This document shows positions 36,723 through 44,681 of a stretch of DNA of 64,000 bases, piece by piece. The notes beneath the pieces were generated by a model. That model worked only from the letters and a program-made list of their open reading frames with translations. It had not been told where the DNA came from and ran no database searches. The first letter of the stretch is position 1. Each line of letters begins with the position of its first letter. This DNA is from Hyphomicrobium sp. MC1 (GTDB lineage Bacteria > Pseudomonadota > Alphaproteobacteria > Rhizobiales > Hyphomicrobiaceae): the NCBI RefSeq assembly GCF_000253295.1, contig NC_015717.1:4402001-4466000 (forward strand), in the 5' to 3' direction. The translations under genes were made by a program, and so were the position numbers.

Positions 36723-38201
36723 TTAGTAGTGGTAGGCGCTTTCGCCGTGGTCGGTGATGTCGAGGCCTTCGCGCTCTTTCTCTTCCGACGGACGGAGACC
36801 GATGACGATGTCCACCAGCTTGAAGAGAATTGCCGAGCCGATGCCGCTCCAGAGAAGCGTCATGCCGACGGCCTTCGCCTGGGCGATCATCTGGGCGGCC
36901 ATGTCGTAGGTGCCCGCAACCATCTCGCCCGGCTTCGACGTGTAGTCGGCGATGCCGGCGCCACCCCAATCCGGGTTGACCAGCAGGCCGGTGCCAAGCG
37001 CACCGACGATGCCGCCGACGCAGTGGACACCGAAGACGTCAAGGCTATCGTCGTAGCCGAGAGCGCTCTTGATCGCCGAGCAGAAGAAGAAGCAGATCGG
37101 GCTGACGACGAGGCCAAGCACGATCGAGCCCATGACACCGGCGAAACCGCAAGCCGGGGTGATGGCGACGAGGCCGGCAACGACACCCGACGCGAGGCCG
37201 AGAGCCGACGGCTTACCCTTCACGATCCATTCGACGATCATCCACGACAGCGCTGCAGCGCAGGTCGCGATGAAGGTGTTGATGAAGGGGACGCCAGCGA
37301 AGGCGCTGGCTTCGAGGCCAGAACCGACGTTGAAGCCGAACCAGCCCACCCACAGAAGGGCGGCGCCGATCATGCAGTTCACCAGCGAGTGCGGAGGCAT
37401 CGCTTCTTTGCCGTAGCCGAGACGCGGTCCCAGAATGAGCGCGCCGACGAGGCCCGCGATACCGGCGTTGATGTGAACGACGGTGCCGCCAGCGAAGTCG
37501 AGTGCACCCCATTTGAAGGAGATGCCGGCATCGGCCATGACAGCGTCATAAGCAGCCTGAGCGGCAGCCTTGCCGTCTCCCGTCGCCGCGGCGAGAGCCT
37601 TAGCAGCGTTGCCGAACGCGTCGGGACCACCCCAGTACCAGACCATATGCGCGATCGGGAAGTAGATGAACGTGACCCAGAGCGCCATGAACACCAACAT
37701 TGCTGAGAACTTCAGTCGCTCGGCGACGGCGCCGAGGATGAGGCCTGGCGTGATGCACGCGAACGTCATCTGGAAGACGATGTAGACGTATTCAGGAATG
37801 TAGACGCCGTTGGAGAACGTCGCTGCGACGGAGTTGTAATCTACGCCTTTGAGGAATGCTTTCGAGAAGCCGCCCACAAAGTCGTTCAGCGCACCGCCGT
37901 TCGTGAAGGCCATCGAGTAGCCGTAGAGAACCCAGATGATGCCGACGAGGCAGAGCGTCGCGAAGACCTGCATAAACATCGACAGCATGTTCTTCGTGCG
38001 AACGAGACCGCCATAGAACAGTGCGAGACCCGGAACGGTCATGAGAAGAACGAGAACCGAGGCGATGTACATAAATGTCGTGTCGGCCTTGTTCGGTACC
38101 GGCGCGGGCGGCGTTTGTGCCATGGCCGGTCCGGCCATAAGCGCAATCGCGCCGAGGGCCCCCACGACCCCTGCGTATCGCGCTAACTTTCTAAACTCCA
38201 T
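36723..38201 (-). CDS. amtB: Ammonium transporter
   Basis: Amt/MEP channel of 492 residues with a cleavable-type N-terminus (MAGPAMAQTPP) and eleven membrane helices. Family segments visible are FYGGLVRTKNMLS, the twin-histidine-region helix DFAGGTVVHINAGIAGLV and VFGVHCVGGIVGALGTG. It conducts ammonium and is blocked by the PII protein GlnK. A 48-bp spacer separates it from glnK upstream in the same operon. Confidence 0.96.
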   Translation of the reverse strand: MEFRKLARYAGVVGALGAIALMAGPAMAQTPPAPVPNKADTTFMYIASVLVLLMTVPGLALFYGGLVRTKNMLSMFMQVFATLCLVGIIWVLYGYSMAFTNGGALNDFVGGFSKAFLKGVDYNSVAATFSNGVYIPEYVYIVFQMTFACITPGLILGAVAERLKFSAMLVFMALWVTFIYFPIAHMVWYWGGPDAFGNAAKALAAATGDGKAAAQAAYDAVMADAGISFKWGALDFAGGTVVHINAGIAGLVGALILGPRLGYGKEAMPPHSLVNCMIGAALLWVGWFGFNVGSGLEASAFAGVPFINTFIATCAAALSWMIVEWIVKGKPSALGLASGVVAGLVAITPACGFAGVMGSIVLGLVVSPICFFFCSAIKSALGYDDSLDVFGVHCVGGIVGALGTGLLVNPDWGGAGIADYTSKPGEMVAGTYDMAAQMIAQAKAVGMTLLWSGIGSAILFKLVDIVIGLRPSEEKEREGLDITDHGESAYHY

Positions 38202-38249
38202 GTTGAGTGCTCCCTGATTGACTTATGAAAAGCGGAAATTTTGTGAGCT

Positions 38250-38588
38250 TTAGAGCGCGTCATCGTCCGATTCGCCGGTGCGGATGCGAACCGTGTGCTC
38301 GATCGGAGACACGAAGATTTTGCCGTCGCCGATCTGTCCCGTCTTTGCTGCGCGCTGGATCGCGGCAAGCGCCTTGTCGACCTGTGCTCCCGGAACGACG
38401 ACTTCGATCTTGATCTTGGGCAAAAAGCTCACGGCGTATTCGGCGCCGCGGTAGATTTCCGTATGGCCCTTCTGACGGCCGTAGCCTTTGACTTCCGTGA
38501 CAGTCATGCCCTGAAGACCGAGATCGGTCAGCGCGGAGCGAACCTCCTCGAGTTTGAAAGGCTTGATGACCGCAGTTATGAGCTTCAT
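38250..38588 (-). CDS. glnK: PII signal-transduction protein GlnK
   Basis: Nitrogen PII protein of 112 residues. The uridylylation site is Y51 in the T-loop (GHTEIYRGAEYAVSF), with conserved N-terminus MKLITAVIKPFKLEEV and C-terminal HTVRIRTGE. It binds 2-oxoglutarate/ATP and docks on AmtB; the glnK-amtB pairing is diagnostic. ATG 38588 has a G-rich ribosome site; longer upstream frames are not conserved. A sigma-54-like site lies 83 bases upstream. Confidence 0.96.
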   Translation of the reverse strand: MKLITAVIKPFKLEEVRSALTDLGLQGMTVTEVKGYGRQKGHTEIYRGAEYAVSFLPKIKIEVVVPGAQVDKALAAIQRAAKTGQIGDGKIFVSPIEHTVRIRTGESDDDAL

Positions 38589-38670
38589 AAGGCCCCCTTT
38601 TTTAATTGAACCGGTGCTCGACAAAATAGCCTCCGCCCCCACGCCGGGACGAAGACTTGGCGTGAAAGGA

Positions 38671-38686
38671 GTCAAGACGCGTGCCA
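38671..38686 (-). promoter_or_regulatory. Candidate sigma-54 promoter of glnK-amtB
   Basis: On the minus strand TGGCACG is followed after four bases by TTGAC. The -24 element is a perfect consensus match; the -12 element has A where TTGC would be expected. Its distance of 83 bases to glnK and NtrC/sigma-54 control of glnK-amtB in many proteobacteria support the call. Confidence 0.5.
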
Positions 38687-38807
38687 ATTGACGGACGCGT
38701 GCTCAACACATTGATTAGACAACGGAAAGTTTACGAATGAACGAAATTTATGCGGCACTAGCCTGCAAAATAAGCATGAAAATTGGGCAATTTGAGGTTT
38801 TTGCCCG

Positions 38808-39701
38808 CTATTTGGGCACAAATGCGGTTTCTCTGGGGCGCATCAGGCCTTCCTGAACGGTCGATGCGACCAACCGGCCGTTCCGATCGAAGACGGAGCC
38901 CCGGCAATAGGCGCGGGCGGCGGAGGCACTGGGGCTGTCCTGAGTATAGAGCAGCCAGTCGTCGGCCCGGAAAGGCCTGTGGAACCACATGGCGTGGTCG
39001 AGGCTCGCTAACTGGATGTCGGCATCGAACAACAGCTTGCCGTGTGCCACGAGGGCGGTGTCGAGCAGCGTGAAGTCCGAAGCGTAGGCCAGAAGCGCTT
39101 GGTGAATGTAAGGGTTGTCGCCCAGCGGTCCATTGGACTTAAGCCAGATGGACTGGCGGGGCGGCCGCGGTTCGCGGCTCATGTAGCGGGATGCATCAAT
39201 AATACGGACGTCAATCGGGCGTTCGCGCTGCCAGTAGGCCCGCATGCCGTCCGGAATGTCGGTAGTGGCGTCGAAAAGCTCGCGGACGCTTGGCAGCGCT
39301 TCGGGCGGCGGGACGTCCGGCATTTCGGACTGGTGCTCGTAACCAGGCTCCGGCTTGTGGAACGAAGCGCTCATCACGAAGATGGTGCGTCCATGCTGAA
39401 TGGCGCGAACGCGCCGCGTCGTGAAGCTGCCACCGTCGCGGACGCGCTCAACGTCGTAAACGATTTCCCGTTCCGGATCGCCCGCCAGCAGAAAGTAACC
39501 GTGAAGCGAATGGATCGCCCGGCTCTCGTCGACGGTTAACGCCGCAGCAACCACTGCCTGGCCAAGGACAAGGCCGCCATAAACGCGTTGCCAGCCTTCG
39601 CTGGCGCGATGGCCGCGGAACAGGTTGTCCTCCAATGGCTCCAGGGTCAGAGTTCGGAGGAGCTTTTGGAGGGCCTGATGCGCCTGGGGCGAAGCTGTCA
39701 T
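38808..39701 (-). CDS. tesB: Acyl-CoA thioesterase II (TesB)
   Basis: Double-hotdog acyl-CoA thioesterase of 297 residues, the normal TesB size. N-terminal repeat contains RVYGGLVLGQAVVAAALTV and SLHGYFLLAGDPEREIVYDV; the C-terminal repeat has ASLDHAMWFHRPFRADDWLL with the catalytic aspartate. It hydrolyses medium- and long-chain acyl-CoAs. It is transcribed on its own, divergent from the UbiH-type gene. Confidence 0.94.
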   Translation of the reverse strand: MTASPQAHQALQKLLRTLTLEPLEDNLFRGHRASEGWQRVYGGLVLGQAVVAAALTVDESRAIHSLHGYFLLAGDPEREIVYDVERVRDGGSFTTRRVRAIQHGRTIFVMSASFHKPEPGYEHQSEMPDVPPPEALPSVRELFDATTDIPDGMRAYWQRERPIDVRIIDASRYMSREPRPPRQSIWLKSNGPLGDNPYIHQALLAYASDFTLLDTALVAHGKLLFDADIQLASLDHAMWFHRPFRADDWLLYTQDSPSASAARAYCRGSVFDRNGRLVASTVQEGLMRPRETAFVPK

Positions 39702-39815
39702 GGCGGACTTTCGGGGTTATAATGGCAGGGTTGCTGGCGCGGCGACGGGGACCTTTTAGGCTGCCCTCGCGTCCGGGCAAAGCAAATCACTACAGCTACG
39801 GGTGACGGTCGACAG

Positions 39816-41048
39816 ATGCCAAAATTGAACTTCGATGTCGCGATTGTCGGCGGCAGTTTTGCGGGACTGGCGGTTGCGCGCGGCTTGGCGCAGGCGTTTG
39901 GACCCGATATCCGGCTGGCGATCATCGACAGGGCTGTTCCGGCAACCGAGCACGCCGACGATAGCCGAGGCTTTGCGATCTGGGCCGGCGCACAGAAGGT
40001 CCTGGAGAGCCTCGGAGCTTGGGATGGCATTCGCGATGCCGCGGAGACCGTGACTGCGATCGAAATTTCAGATTCGCGGCTTGACGATGCTTTCCGGCCT
40101 GCGCTCGTTACGTATGACGCGCGGACGGACGACGGATCGCCTGCTGCCTATATCGTTCCGGCATCGGTGCTCGCCACCGCGCTCTATCGATCCGTTGCGG
40201 GCGATCCGGCGGTAACGTGGTTCGCGCCAGCCGAGATCGAAAGCGCGCAGTGGGGCGAGACGGCCAGCGAACTCACTTTGCGCGATGGCACTGTCGTCAG
40301 CGCCGCGCTGACGATTGCAGCCGACGGGCGGCAGTCGAAGCTTCGCGAGGCTGTCGGCATCAAGACCATCGGATGGCCCTACGCGCAGACGGGCATCGTT
40401 GCGCGTGTGAAGTTCAGCGAGCCGCATGGCGGCGTCGCCATCCAGCATTTTCTACCCGGCGGTCCGTTTGCGATTTTGCCGCTTCCGCGAAATCGCGCGT
40501 GCATCACGTGGAGCGCCGACAAAGACGAAGCAGCGCGCATGATCGCGCTCGACGATGACAGCTTTCTGGCTGAGCTCGATCGTCGGATCGGTGGCCGGTT
40601 CGGCACCATTTCGCTCGACGGGCCGCGGCAGTCTTGGCCGCTCGATTTGCGTTTGCCGCGCCGCTTGATTGCGCCACGCTTCGCTTTGGTTGGGGACGCT
40701 GCGCACGGCGTGCATCCGGTTGCTGGGCAAGGCGTCAACCTCGCGCTTCGCGATGCTGCGGCGATGATTGAAATTCTTGTCGATGCCGGACGCATCGGGC
40801 TCGACTTCGGCAGCGGTACGCATCTTGAGCGCTATCAGCGCTGGCGCCGGTTCGATTCGGCGATGTCGGCGACGCTCTATGACGGGATCAATCGGGCGTT
40901 TGCGATCGACAGCATGGTTCTGCGCGCGGGCCGTGGTGCTGCGCTCGGCGTGCTCGACCGCATTCCCAGCCTGAAAGAGTTGATCATCGCCGAGGCGGCA
41001 GGCGTCACCGGCGACTTGCCGAAGCTTGCGCGCGGCGTTGCCGTCTAG
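39816..41048 (+). CDS. UbiH/UbiF/COQ6 family FAD-dependent hydroxylase
   Basis: Aromatic hydroxylase of 410 residues in ubiquinone biosynthesis. N-terminal Rossmann motif VAIVGGSFAGLAVARGLA; DG motif LTIADGRQSKLRE; GD motif FALVGDAAHGVHPVAGQGVN. Which ring position it hydroxylates (UbiH, UbiF, UbiI or UbiL type) cannot be told. Its stop TAG overlaps the rimM stop on the opposite strand in the palindrome CTAG. Confidence 0.9.
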   Translation: MPKLNFDVAIVGGSFAGLAVARGLAQAFGPDIRLAIIDRAVPATEHADDSRGFAIWAGAQKVLESLGAWDGIRDAAETVTAIEISDSRLDDAFRPALVTYDARTDDGSPAAYIVPASVLATALYRSVAGDPAVTWFAPAEIESAQWGETASELTLRDGTVVSAALTIAADGRQSKLREAVGIKTIGWPYAQTGIVARVKFSEPHGGVAIQHFLPGGPFAILPLPRNRACITWSADKDEAARMIALDDDSFLAELDRRIGGRFGTISLDGPRQSWPLDLRLPRRLIAPRFALVGDAAHGVHPVAGQGVNLALRDAAAMIEILVDAGRIGLDFGSGTHLERYQRWRRFDSAMSATLYDGINRAFAIDSMVLRAGRGAALGVLDRIPSLKELIIAEAAGVTGDLPKLARGVAV

Positions 41049-41635
41049 GCGTCGGCCTCATCCTCTGCGGACGATCCGTCCTCTTCATCGCTGTCGTCGT
41101 CGACTGTAACGGCGGGGCGATTGATGATGAGCATGCCAGCGTTGAGATCGACGCTCGGGACCCAGCGATCTTCGAAGGGAATGAATTCCGTCTCGCCTTC
41201 GAGCGGCTTCAATTCGAGAAGGTCGCCGGCGCCGAAATTCTGCACTGAGACGATCTTTCCAAGCGCGCTGCCGTCGGCTGCGACTGCGCGCAGGCCGATG
41301 AGGTCGGCATGATAGAACTCGGTTTCGCCCGTTTCCGGAAGCTTGCTGCGCTCGATGTAGAGCTTTGTGCCGCGCAGCGGTTCGGCGCCGTTGCGATCCT
41401 CAACGCCCGCAACACGCGCGACGATGCCCTTGCTCGTGACGCGGACGACGCGGAGCGAATAGCTTTTCTTGCCGCTTGCGTCGGTCAATGGGCCGTAGGC
41501 GGCGATGGCGTCCGGAGTCTCGGTATAGCTGCGGACTAGAACGTCGCCGCGGATGCCGTGGGCGCCGGTAATCTCGCCAACGAGGATGCGGCGGTCGGGC
41601 GATGGTTTTTCTGATGCTGTCTCTGATGCTGTCAT
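41045..41635 (-). CDS. rimM: Ribosome maturation factor RimM
   Basis: 16S rRNA processing factor that binds ribosomal protein S19; 196 residues. N-terminal RimM domain ILVGEITGAHGIRGDVLVRS, then a PRC-barrel domain (ADLIGLRAVAADGSALGKIV, FIPFEDRWVPSVDLNAGMLI), and an acidic tail. ATG 41635 preferred. It lies 24 bases after the unknown gene and ends the unit; trmD and rplS, which usually follow, are absent here. Confidence 0.94.
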   Translation of the reverse strand: MTASETASEKPSPDRRILVGEITGAHGIRGDVLVRSYTETPDAIAAYGPLTDASGKKSYSLRVVRVTSKGIVARVAGVEDRNGAEPLRGTKLYIERSKLPETGETEFYHADLIGLRAVAADGSALGKIVSVQNFGAGDLLELKPLEGETEFIPFEDRWVPSVDLNAGMLIINRPAVTVDDDSDEEDGSSAEDEADA

Positions 41636-41659
41636 GGGGCTCTTGATGGCGTGCAACGA

Positions 41660-42022
41660 TCACGGGGGCAAGGGGCCGAGATAGGTAATCTCAATGTCGA
41701 TCGTTTTGCCGCCGATGCTGATTGTCGTGTTCTGGGAGCGGGCGAACGGGTCGACATCGCCAAAGATCGGGATCCGAATGCTCGGGTTGCGGGTTCGGAC
41801 GCGCCGCAGGGGGATTTCGTAGGTGCCGCGAATGGCCGACAGGCGCATGTGATGGACGCGCTGGGGCAGGAGACGTCCCATACAGACGCGACCCTCAGAA
41901 TCGGCGCCGAACAGCCGGCCGCCGCGACATACCAAAATGAGTCGGCTGGCCGGGGCCGAGAGCGGGCTCGGTTTGGTCCGGACCACCTCAAACAGACCAT
42001 TGACGCGCGTTATCTGGTTCAA
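41660..42022 (-). CDS. Hypothetical protein between rpsP and rimM
   Basis: Product of 120 residues from a TTG at 42022 that has a GGAGG ribosome site six to seven bases upstream; the open frame extends to 42070 without such a site. The sequence is basic and beta-rich looking (RLILVCRGGRLFGADSEGRV, then GGKTIDIEITYLGPLPP) without signal peptide or helix. I do not recognise the family. It lies after the rpsP terminator and just before rimM, so it probably forms a two-gene unit with rimM. Confidence 0.6.
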   Translation of the reverse strand: MNQITRVNGLFEVVRTKPSPLSAPASRLILVCRGGRLFGADSEGRVCMGRLLPQRVHHMRLSAIRGTYEIPLRRVRTRNPSIRIPIFGDVDPFARSQNTTISIGGKTIDIEITYLGPLPP

Positions 42023-42094
42023 TTTCGGACCTCCCCACGAATTAACGATCGAAAGTCGGAGGCGGTCCAAAAGTCGGGCCAGTCAGATCTGCAA

Positions 42095-42130
42095 CAAAAA
42101 GGCCCCCCGAAGCCTATTCGGGAGGCCTGT
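42095..42130 (-). terminator. Intrinsic terminator after rpsP
   Basis: On the minus strand, AGGCCTCCCGAA pairs imperfectly with TTCGGGGGGCCT across a short loop and is followed by TTTTTG. It separates ffh-rpsP from the unknown gene and rimM. Confidence 0.88.
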
Positions 42131-42152
42131 TTGTTTGTTCGGGCGCAGTCTC

Positions 42153-42527
42153 TTAAGCCTGCTCGCCCTGAGCAGCAGCCTCGGCGGCCTGAGCTGCTTT
42201 CTCGGCAGCAGCAGCGGCGCGCTCCTGGGCCTTCTTCTTCGGCTTGGCTTTTTCAGGGTTGTTGCGCGCGTCGCGCTTGGCGAAGCCGTTGGCGTCGAGC
42301 AGGCGGAGGACGCGGTCGGTCGGCTGAGCGCCGACGCCGAGCCAATGCTTCACGCGCTCTTCGACGAGCTTCACGCGGTTCGGGTCATCCTTCTTGAGCA
42401 TCGGATCGAACGTGCCGATCTGCTCGATGTAGCGGCCGTCGCGCGGGCTCGTGCCGTGGGCGACGACGACGTAGTAGTAAGGACGCTTCTTCGCGCCACC
42501 GCGCGACAAACGAATTTTCACCGACAT
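42153..42527 (-). CDS. rpsP: 30S ribosomal protein S16
   Basis: Ribosomal protein of 124 residues. The core at 1-85 is typical (MSVKIRLSRGGAKKRPYYYV; RYIEQIGTFDPM; VKHWLGVGAQPTDRV), followed by a lysine/alanine-rich tail common in alphaproteobacteria. AGGAGAAG ribosome site before ATG 42527. Located 45 bases after ffh in the conserved ffh-rpsP order. Confidence 0.98.
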   Translation of the reverse strand: MSVKIRLSRGGAKKRPYYYVVVAHGTSPRDGRYIEQIGTFDPMLKKDDPNRVKLVEERVKHWLGVGAQPTDRVLRLLDANGFAKRDARNNPEKAKPKKKAQERAAAAAEKAAQAAEAAAQGEQA

Positions 42528-42572
42528 TTTCTTCTTCTCCTGATCAAATCGAAATGTGTTTTTGGATGGGGG

Positions 42573-44171
42573 TTATCTTTTCTTTCCGGGGATCCCAGGG
42601 AATTTTGGCATTCCACCGCCGAGACCCGGAAGACCTTTGGGAAGTCCGCCACCGAGGCCGGGAAGGCCGCGGCTAAGTCCCGGTGGCAGACCCGGCATTC
42701 CACCGCCAGAGCCCGACGCAGGAGCCGTTCCCTTGGCGATCTGTTCTTTCAATTCCGCGGGCAACTGTTCCAGCGCCTTGGGATCGAGCTTTGCGAGCTC
42801 GGCCTGCATCGACTGCAATTCGGCTTCGGAAGGTCCGGCACCGGTGCGGCCGAGGAACTTGTTCATCAGGCCGCCATTGCGGCCCATGGTCTTCATCATG
42901 TCCGCCATCTGGCGATGCATTTTGATGAGCTTGTTGATGTCTTCAGGCTTCGTGCCCGAACCCGCCGCGATGCGGCGCTTGCGCTTGGCGTCGAGAATTT
43001 TGGGGTTGCGCCGTTCCTTCGGCGTCATCGACGAGATGATGGCGCGCTGGTGCACGAGGCTTTTGTCGAGGCCAGCTTCGTTGATCTGGCCTTTGATCTT
43101 GGCGACGCCGGGAAGCATGCCGAGCACACCGCCCATGCCGCCGAGCTTCTGCATCTGGGCGAGCTGATCGGACAGGTCTTCGAGGTCGAACGACCCCTTC
43201 TTCATCTTTTCGGCGATCTTCGTCGCCTTTTCGACGTCGATCGTCTGCGCGGCCTTCTCGACCAGCGAGACGACGTCGCCCATGCCGAGGATGCGCGAGG
43301 CGATGCGGCCGGGATGGAAGTCTTCGAGCGCGTCCCACTTTTCGCCGACGCCGATGAGCTTGATCGGCTTGCCGGTGACGGCACGCATGGAGAGTGCAGC
43401 GCCGCCGCGGCCGTCGCCGTCGGCGCGCGTCAGGACGATGCCGGTGATGCCGATGTGACCGTCGAATGCCTTCGCTGTGTTGACGGCGTCCTGGCCGGTC
43501 AGCGCGTCGGCAACGAGCAGGACTTCATGCGGATGGATCGCGGCTTTGACGTCGCGGGCTTCGTCCATCAGCTCTTCGTCGACCGTCACGCGGCCGGCGG
43601 TATCGTAGATGATGACGTCATAGCCGCCGAGCTTGGCGGCATCTTCGGCGCGGCGCGCGATCTGCAGCGGCGTTTGTCCGGCGATGATCGGCAGCGTCGC
43701 GACGCCCGTCTGCTCGCCCAACACGCGAAGCTGCTCCTGGGCTGCCGGGCGGCGCGTGTCGAGCGACGCCATCAGGACTTTCTTGCGGTCGCGGTTGGTC
43801 AGGCGATAGGCGATCTTGGCGGTCGTCGTCGTCTTGCCCGAGCCCTGGAGGCCAACCATCAGGATGCCGATGGGCGGGGCGGCGTGCAGATCGATCGGTT
43901 CGGCGTTCGAGCCGAGCGTAGCAACCAGCTCATCGTTGACGATCTTGACGACCATCTGGCCGGGCGTGACCGAGCGCAGGACTTCGGCGCCGACAGCCTT
44001 GGCTTTGACCTTCTCGGTGAAATCCTTGACGACATCGAGCGCGACGTCGGCTTCGAGCAGCGCCCGGCGAACTTCGCGCATCGCTTCGCCAACGTCGTTC
44101 TCGGTCAAAGCGCCGCGGCGGGTGAGCTTATCGAGGACGCCCGAGAGGCGTTCTGTGAGCGATTGAAACAT
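42573..44171 (-). CDS. ffh: Signal recognition particle protein Ffh
   Basis: SRP54 GTPase of 532 residues that binds signal sequences and SRP RNA. N domain 1-85; G domain with GLQGSGKTTTTAK, DTAGRVTVDEELM and TRADGDGRGG; methionine-rich M domain from about 325 (LGMLPGVAKI, MHRQMADMMKTMG). The last about 50 residues form an unusual Gly-Leu-Pro repeat (GLPGLGGG occurs repeatedly), longer than in most homologues. It pairs with FtsY encoded at 49.2-50.4 kb. Confidence 0.97.
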   Translation of the reverse strand: MFQSLTERLSGVLDKLTRRGALTENDVGEAMREVRRALLEADVALDVVKDFTEKVKAKAVGAEVLRSVTPGQMVVKIVNDELVATLGSNAEPIDLHAAPPIGILMVGLQGSGKTTTTAKIAYRLTNRDRKKVLMASLDTRRPAAQEQLRVLGEQTGVATLPIIAGQTPLQIARRAEDAAKLGGYDVIIYDTAGRVTVDEELMDEARDVKAAIHPHEVLLVADALTGQDAVNTAKAFDGHIGITGIVLTRADGDGRGGAALSMRAVTGKPIKLIGVGEKWDALEDFHPGRIASRILGMGDVVSLVEKAAQTIDVEKATKIAEKMKKGSFDLEDLSDQLAQMQKLGGMGGVLGMLPGVAKIKGQINEAGLDKSLVHQRAIISSMTPKERRNPKILDAKRKRRIAAGSGTKPEDINKLIKMHRQMADMMKTMGRNGGLMNKFLGRTGAGPSEAELQSMQAELAKLDPKALEQLPAELKEQIAKGTAPASGSGGGMPGLPPGLSRGLPGLGGGLPKGLPGLGGGMPKFPGIPGKKR

Positions 44172-44681
44172 TCAGCCTTCGTTTCCGAGCCGCCGGAAAT
44201 TGCCCTAATCGTTACGTGACCCCGGCACAGGCCGGGGCCCATTCAAACTTGCGTCGGGTTGGATTTGTCTGGATCCCGGTCTTCGCCGGTATGACGAAGA
44301 GATAGGATCGGCAGCGCAAAGCACAAACGCACCCGGGGGCGCAACGCGCTGCCGGATGTTAACCCCCCTGCCTCCCGGACGCTTTCGCGAAAAAGGCCAT
44401 GTGCAGGGCGGCGGCTTCTTGAATAGAGGCCGTCGGAATGGGCGAGGGTATGCGGGAAACGGGCGCGGAAGTCAACGTGGCGCTCATCCCCAGCGAAGTC
44501 GCCCTTCTCGCGCCAATCCCCTCATTTTTGAAGCGCGAGTCAGGTTGGATGGCGGTGATAGCGGCCGAGTAACGCTAAATCCTGGCGTTAAAAGAACAAT
44601 ATCAGAAAACAACATATACAAGACAAGAACAACGGCATACTTTGGGGCTCGGCTGTCGCCTCGTTTGGAAGGAAGCTAGCG
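44172..44681. other. 510-bp intergenic region with palindromic repeats, no gene seen
   Basis: Between the divergent ffh and DUF2130 genes. Near the left end, CCCCGGcacaggCCGGGG (44221-44238) and the motif TGGATCCCGGTCTTCGCCGG (44269 on) form hairpins of a type widespread in alphaproteobacterial intergenic DNA. The right 100 bases are strikingly A-rich and probably hold the DUF2130 promoter. No SRP RNA gene was found here despite proximity to ffh. Confidence 0.55.

Noticed and set aside
38752..38774. Second sigma-54-like pattern (GGCAC, five bases, TGCAA) on the plus strand
   Set aside because: No plus-strand gene follows; the next gene is on the minus strand, and the -24/-12 match is imperfect.
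41937..44219. 760-codon plus-strand open frame opposite ffh and rpsP
   Set aside because: It is antisense to the clearly recognised ffh and rpsP genes; high GC leaves the opposite strand free of stops. The product shows the His/Asp/Arg-rich bias of such shadow frames.
44172..44681. Possible SRP RNA (4.5S) gene next to ffh
   Set aside because: The GGAAGCAGCC-type core of SRP RNA is not present on either strand; only palindromic repeats are seen.
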